A stretch of 64,000 bases of DNA. Origin: Sunxiuqinia sp965372405. Its GTDB lineage: Bacteria > Bacteroidota > Bacteroidia > Bacteroidales > Prolixibacteraceae. The notes beneath the pieces are model-generated. The model made no database searches. It saw nothing but the letters and a program-made list of their open reading frames with translations, and was not told the origin of the DNA. Position numbers and translations under genes: made by a program. This document shows positions 62,251 through 64,000 of the stretch, piece by piece. The stretch lies in NCBI GenBank assembly GCA_965372405.1, contig CBDVCE010000012.1, positions 13,318 through 77,317 of the forward strand. Reading direction: 5' to 3'. How positions within the stretch are numbered: position 1 is the first letter of the stretch; every line of letters begins with the position of its first letter.

Positions 62251-62315
62251 CACCGCATTTGAGATAAACACGTACTCAAATCCACGTTCATAGAGATAAA
62301 TTATCAAAAATATAT

Positions 62316-62388
<73 letters not shown>

Positions 62389-62392
62389 CAAC

Positions 62393-62426
62393 AAAGGAGA
62401 ATTGATTTAATCGGTTCTCCTTTTTT
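62393..62426 (+). terminator. Rho-independent terminator after tRNA-fMet
   Basis: Stem AAAGGAGAA / TTCTCCTTT (9 bp) with a 13-nt loop followed by TTTATTT, only 4 bp after the tRNA 3' end. Confidence 0.85.
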
Positions 62427-62437
62427 ATTTCCCCCCT

Positions 62438-62689
62438 ATGACCTATTTCATTTACATACTTTATTCTGATTCTTGTAAGAAGATTTAAATTGGGATGAGC
62501 GGTGATCCTGAGAAACGATTGTTTGCCCATAATAAATTACCAAAAGGCTGGACAAAAAATCATCGCCCTTGGAAAATGGTTTATAAAGAAGAGTTTTCAG
62601 ACAAATCTTTGGCACTTCAAAGAGAAAAAGAATTGAAATCACATCAGGGAAGAGATTTTATTCGAAAAGAAATATTGAAACAAGTGTAA
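62438..62689 (+). pseudogene. GIY-YIG endonuclease-domain gene interrupted by a TAA codon
   Basis: 84 codons in one frame. ATG at 62438 starts M-T-Y-F-I-Y-I-L-Y-S-D-S-C-K-K-I, then TAA at 62486-62488, then I-G-M-S-G-D-P-E-K-R-L-F-A-H-N and R-P-W-K-M-V-Y-K-E-E-F, K-E-L-K-S-H-Q-G-R-D-F-I to the stop at 62689. The stop falls exactly on the tyrosine of the Y-I-G motif (TAT or TAC to TAA is one base). The rest is a normal small GIY-YIG domain. The ATG at 62495 gives a shorter ORF without the first half of the active site. It lies directly after the tRNA terminator and ends inside a partial tRNA copy. Confidence 0.85.
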
Positions 62690-62745
62690 GCACATTGGGC
62701 TCATATTCGGCAGCTGCCGGACGTCGGTTCAAGTCCGGCTTACAA
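62685..62745 (+). repeat. Partial tRNA-fMet copy (tRNA-like remnant)
   Basis: Two segments of the initiator tRNA recur: TTGGGCTCATA (62695-62705, as at 62342-62352) and the 19-nt T-arm segment at 62722-62740, identical to 62363-62381. The D-arm is absent and a near-palindrome (TTCGGCAGCTGCCGGA, 62706-62721) replaces the 3' part of the anticodon arm. TGTAAGC (62685-62691) and GCTTACA (62738-62744) are perfect complements and could pair like an acceptor stem. Not a functional cloverleaf by eye. It is followed by its own terminator. Confidence 0.8.
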
Positions 62746-62756
62746 TACATTTGATG

Positions 62757-62787
62757 AAAGGTTGGTATTTCCACCAACCTTTTTTTG
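62757..62787 (+). terminator. Rho-independent terminator after the tRNA remnant
   Basis: Perfect 10-bp stem AAAGGTTGGT / ACCAACCTTT with a 6-nt loop followed by TTTTTG. It lies 12 bp after the partial tRNA copy, as the other terminator lies after the intact tRNA. Confidence 0.85.
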
Positions 62788-62873
62788 TTTTTCTACCTCC
62801 TAATTTACTTGTTCTTTCTGACCTATTAGCAGATGTTAAAATCGGATAAAATTGTATGTATCCATACTGAGGT

Positions 62874-63350
62874 TTACTTCATGCTCATTGCAGCAACCTT
62901 TTTCTCTAAATGGTCAGAGAGTTCATGCATCCCATCTTCCGGGCTAAAGCTTACCAATTGTAAATCTTCTAATACTTTAGCAGTATGTCCGGGTTTCATA
63001 TAAAATGCCTCACCTTCTTTAAATGTTTCACTTGTTCCATCTTCATATTGAATAAGAACTGAACCTTTTACGACATAACCCCAATGTGGAACCTGGCAAT
63101 GGTCGTTTTCTAATCCTTCTAGTAAAGGAGTGAAATCTGTACCTTTCGGTGCATTGTTAACATCAACAGTAAGACCGCCCCAGCCGTTTATCATTGGCAG
63201 TACTTTCCCTTTTGGAAAATCGTCGAGATTAACATGCGTTATTTCAGGTACTTCATTTAGTTGAATGACAGCTTCGTTGTGTTTACAACTAGTTGCCAAA
63301 ATAAACACACCAAGAACAATAGTGGATAAAACTAATTTCAGTTTTTTCAT
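62874..63350 (-). CDS. Cupin-domain lipoprotein
   Basis: 158 residues from the ATG at 63348-63350 (MKKLKLVLSTIVLGVFILATSC, an SPII signal with lipobox A-T-S-C). The frame is open to 63431, but the extra 27 residues precede the signal. The single cupin barrel is paralogous to the neighbouring gene: shared P-K-G-T-D-F-T-P-L-L-x-G-L, P-H-W-G-Y-V and P-G-H-T-A. The first metal histidine position reads Q-V-P-H rather than H-C-P-H. It would act on the periplasmic or outer face; substrate unknown. Confidence 0.85.
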   Translation of the reverse strand: MKKLKLVLSTIVLGVFILATSCKHNEAVIQLNEVPEITHVNLDDFPKGKVLPMINGWGGLTVDVNNAPKGTDFTPLLEGLENDHCQVPHWGYVVKGSVLIQYEDGTSETFKEGEAFYMKPGHTAKVLEDLQLVSFSPEDGMHELSDHLEKKVAAMSMK

Positions 63351-63396
63351 AATTATTATTTTAAATGAGTGATAAAATTTAAGTTCTTCTTTGGCT

Positions 63397-63774
63397 TTAA
63401 ACTTCCATCTCAGCCATTTTTTTGCCAACATGATCCATCACTTCTTTAAACTCGTTTGCCGGATTAAAATCAACTAGTTTAATATCTTCTTGTACAATTG
63501 CAGTATGCCCCGCAGGTAGGTGATAAACGTCACCTTTGCTTATTACTTCTTCTTTTCCATCATCGTAAATCACCAACATTGATCCTTCGAGAACATACCC
63601 CCAGTGCGGACAGTGGCAACTGTCGTTATTTAATCCCTTCAATAATGGTGTGAAATCGGTTCCTTTGGGCATTACGTTATATCCTGCCGTCATGCCACCA
63701 AGACCTTCTTGCACACACATTTTGGTATTTGGAGCCTGCATTACAATTGGCATGTTTTCTTTGTTAAGTTTCAT
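63397..63774 (-). CDS. Cytoplasmic cupin-domain protein, paralogue of the neighbouring lipoprotein
   Basis: 125 residues, no signal peptide. Motifs: M-P-K-G-T-D-F-T-P-L-L-K-G-L, C-H-C-P-H-W-G-Y-V-L-E-G-S-M, G-D-V-Y-H-L-P-A-G-H-T-A. Ligand-type histidines are present. It is 46 bp upstream of the lipoprotein cupin gene on the same strand, so the two are probably one operon that arose by duplication. The substrate is unknown. Confidence 0.85.
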   Translation of the reverse strand: MKLNKENMPIVMQAPNTKMCVQEGLGGMTAGYNVMPKGTDFTPLLKGLNNDSCHCPHWGYVLEGSMLVIYDDGKEEVISKGDVYHLPAGHTAIVQEDIKLVDFNPANEFKEVMDHVGKKMAEMEV

Positions 63775-64000
63775 AATGTGATTGTTTTAAGGTTGATAAT
63801 TAATTTTTTAATATCGTACTGTTTAAAGAGTTCCGCTTCAAATATTAAATCAATAGGATTTTCTTTCACTCTAATAATTTAGAATATTTGGAGGCTAACA
63901 CTTTCGCAATTTTAGAGATAAGTGTTGGATAAGACTTGAACTATCTAAGACCGTTGCAAGGTAAAAACATTACGAAACTACGATAATAATACGCTATCGA
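63775..64000. other. Intergenic sequence at the right edge
   Basis: 226 bp without a credible gene on either strand. It should contain the promoter of the cupin pair on the minus strand, but I see no exact -7 box. A gene could begin beyond the window. Confidence 0.4.

Overview
The window is an AT-rich bacterial chromosome segment from the phylum Bacteroidota, most likely an environmental Marinilabiliales/Prolixibacteraceae-type lineage. The evidence is the type IX secretion (T9SS)/gliding genes (porW/sprE, porX, gldH, gldK-L-M-N, a second gldK, porP/sprF), a TonB-dependent receptor with a carboxypeptidase-regulatory-like N-terminus, many SPII lipoproteins, the Bacteroidota-type -7 promoter box TAnnTTTG, and weak Shine-Dalgarno signals. 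The genus is inference. Most of the window is ordinary, densely packed core genome, with no integrase, transposase, phage or CRISPR-cas genes.

Layout. 1-5.7 kb: truncated cardiolipin synthase, a small lipoprotein, ribD divergent from prmC, then a Tat-type DUF362 protein, an endonuclease/exonuclease/phosphatase-fold membrane protein and a cupin. 5.7-12.1 kb: a TonB-dependent receptor, a GH29 alpha-L-fucosidase with its own terminator, and an MFS transporter whose 5' end looks frameshifted at an A6 run. 12.1-20.4 kb: PLP ammonia-lyase, PrsW, purine nucleoside phosphorylase overlapping lpxK, a sulfatase, SppA, folK and upp. 20.4-25.4 kb: a tight minus-strand operon led by radC, with two polysaccharide deacetylase-like proteins, a FemAB-like protein and a GNAT-like protein. 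25.4-25.73 kb: a non-coding gap holding ten copies of a TACTCG core repeated every 21 bp (one interval of 22). This is the most unusual signal in the window. 25.7-35.1 kb: pgk, holB, a large hybrid histidine kinase, and the run ricT-gldH-trmB-atl-mrp. 35.4-52 kb: the T9SS region: porW and porX, an Mla-type ABC pair, manC, then the minus-strand operon porP-gldK-gldL-gldM-gldN with a terminator and a second gldK paralogue after it, and a degenerate arginase-fold protein upstream. 52-62.1 kb: topA, a class A PBP, a DUF4837 lipoprotein, tatA, rseP, dxr and an M23 peptidase. 62.2-64 kb: initiator tRNA with a clear promoter, a GIY-YIG remnant interrupted by a stop codon and flanked by a second partial tRNA copy, and two tandem cupin genes.

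How the genes fit together. At least eight genes belong to T9SS/gliding: PorP and PorK/L/M/N build the trans-envelope motor and ring, PorW and GldH are accessory lipoproteins, and PorX is the regulator. Much of the rest serves the envelope: LpxK, MlaE/MlaF, ManC, PBP1A, RseP, SppA, M23, TatA and the radC-led surface-glycan operon. Housekeeping genes (ribD, prmC, pgk, holB, topA, dxr, trmB, upp, folK) are interspersed.

Observations most worth following up: (1) the 21-bp phased TACTCG array upstream of the radC operon; (2) the tRNA-fMet / GIY-YIG / partial tRNA locus; (3) the A_AAA_AAT slippery site in the MFS gene; (4) the arginase-fold protein with lost metal ligands next to the por operon; (5) the second GldK behind a terminator.
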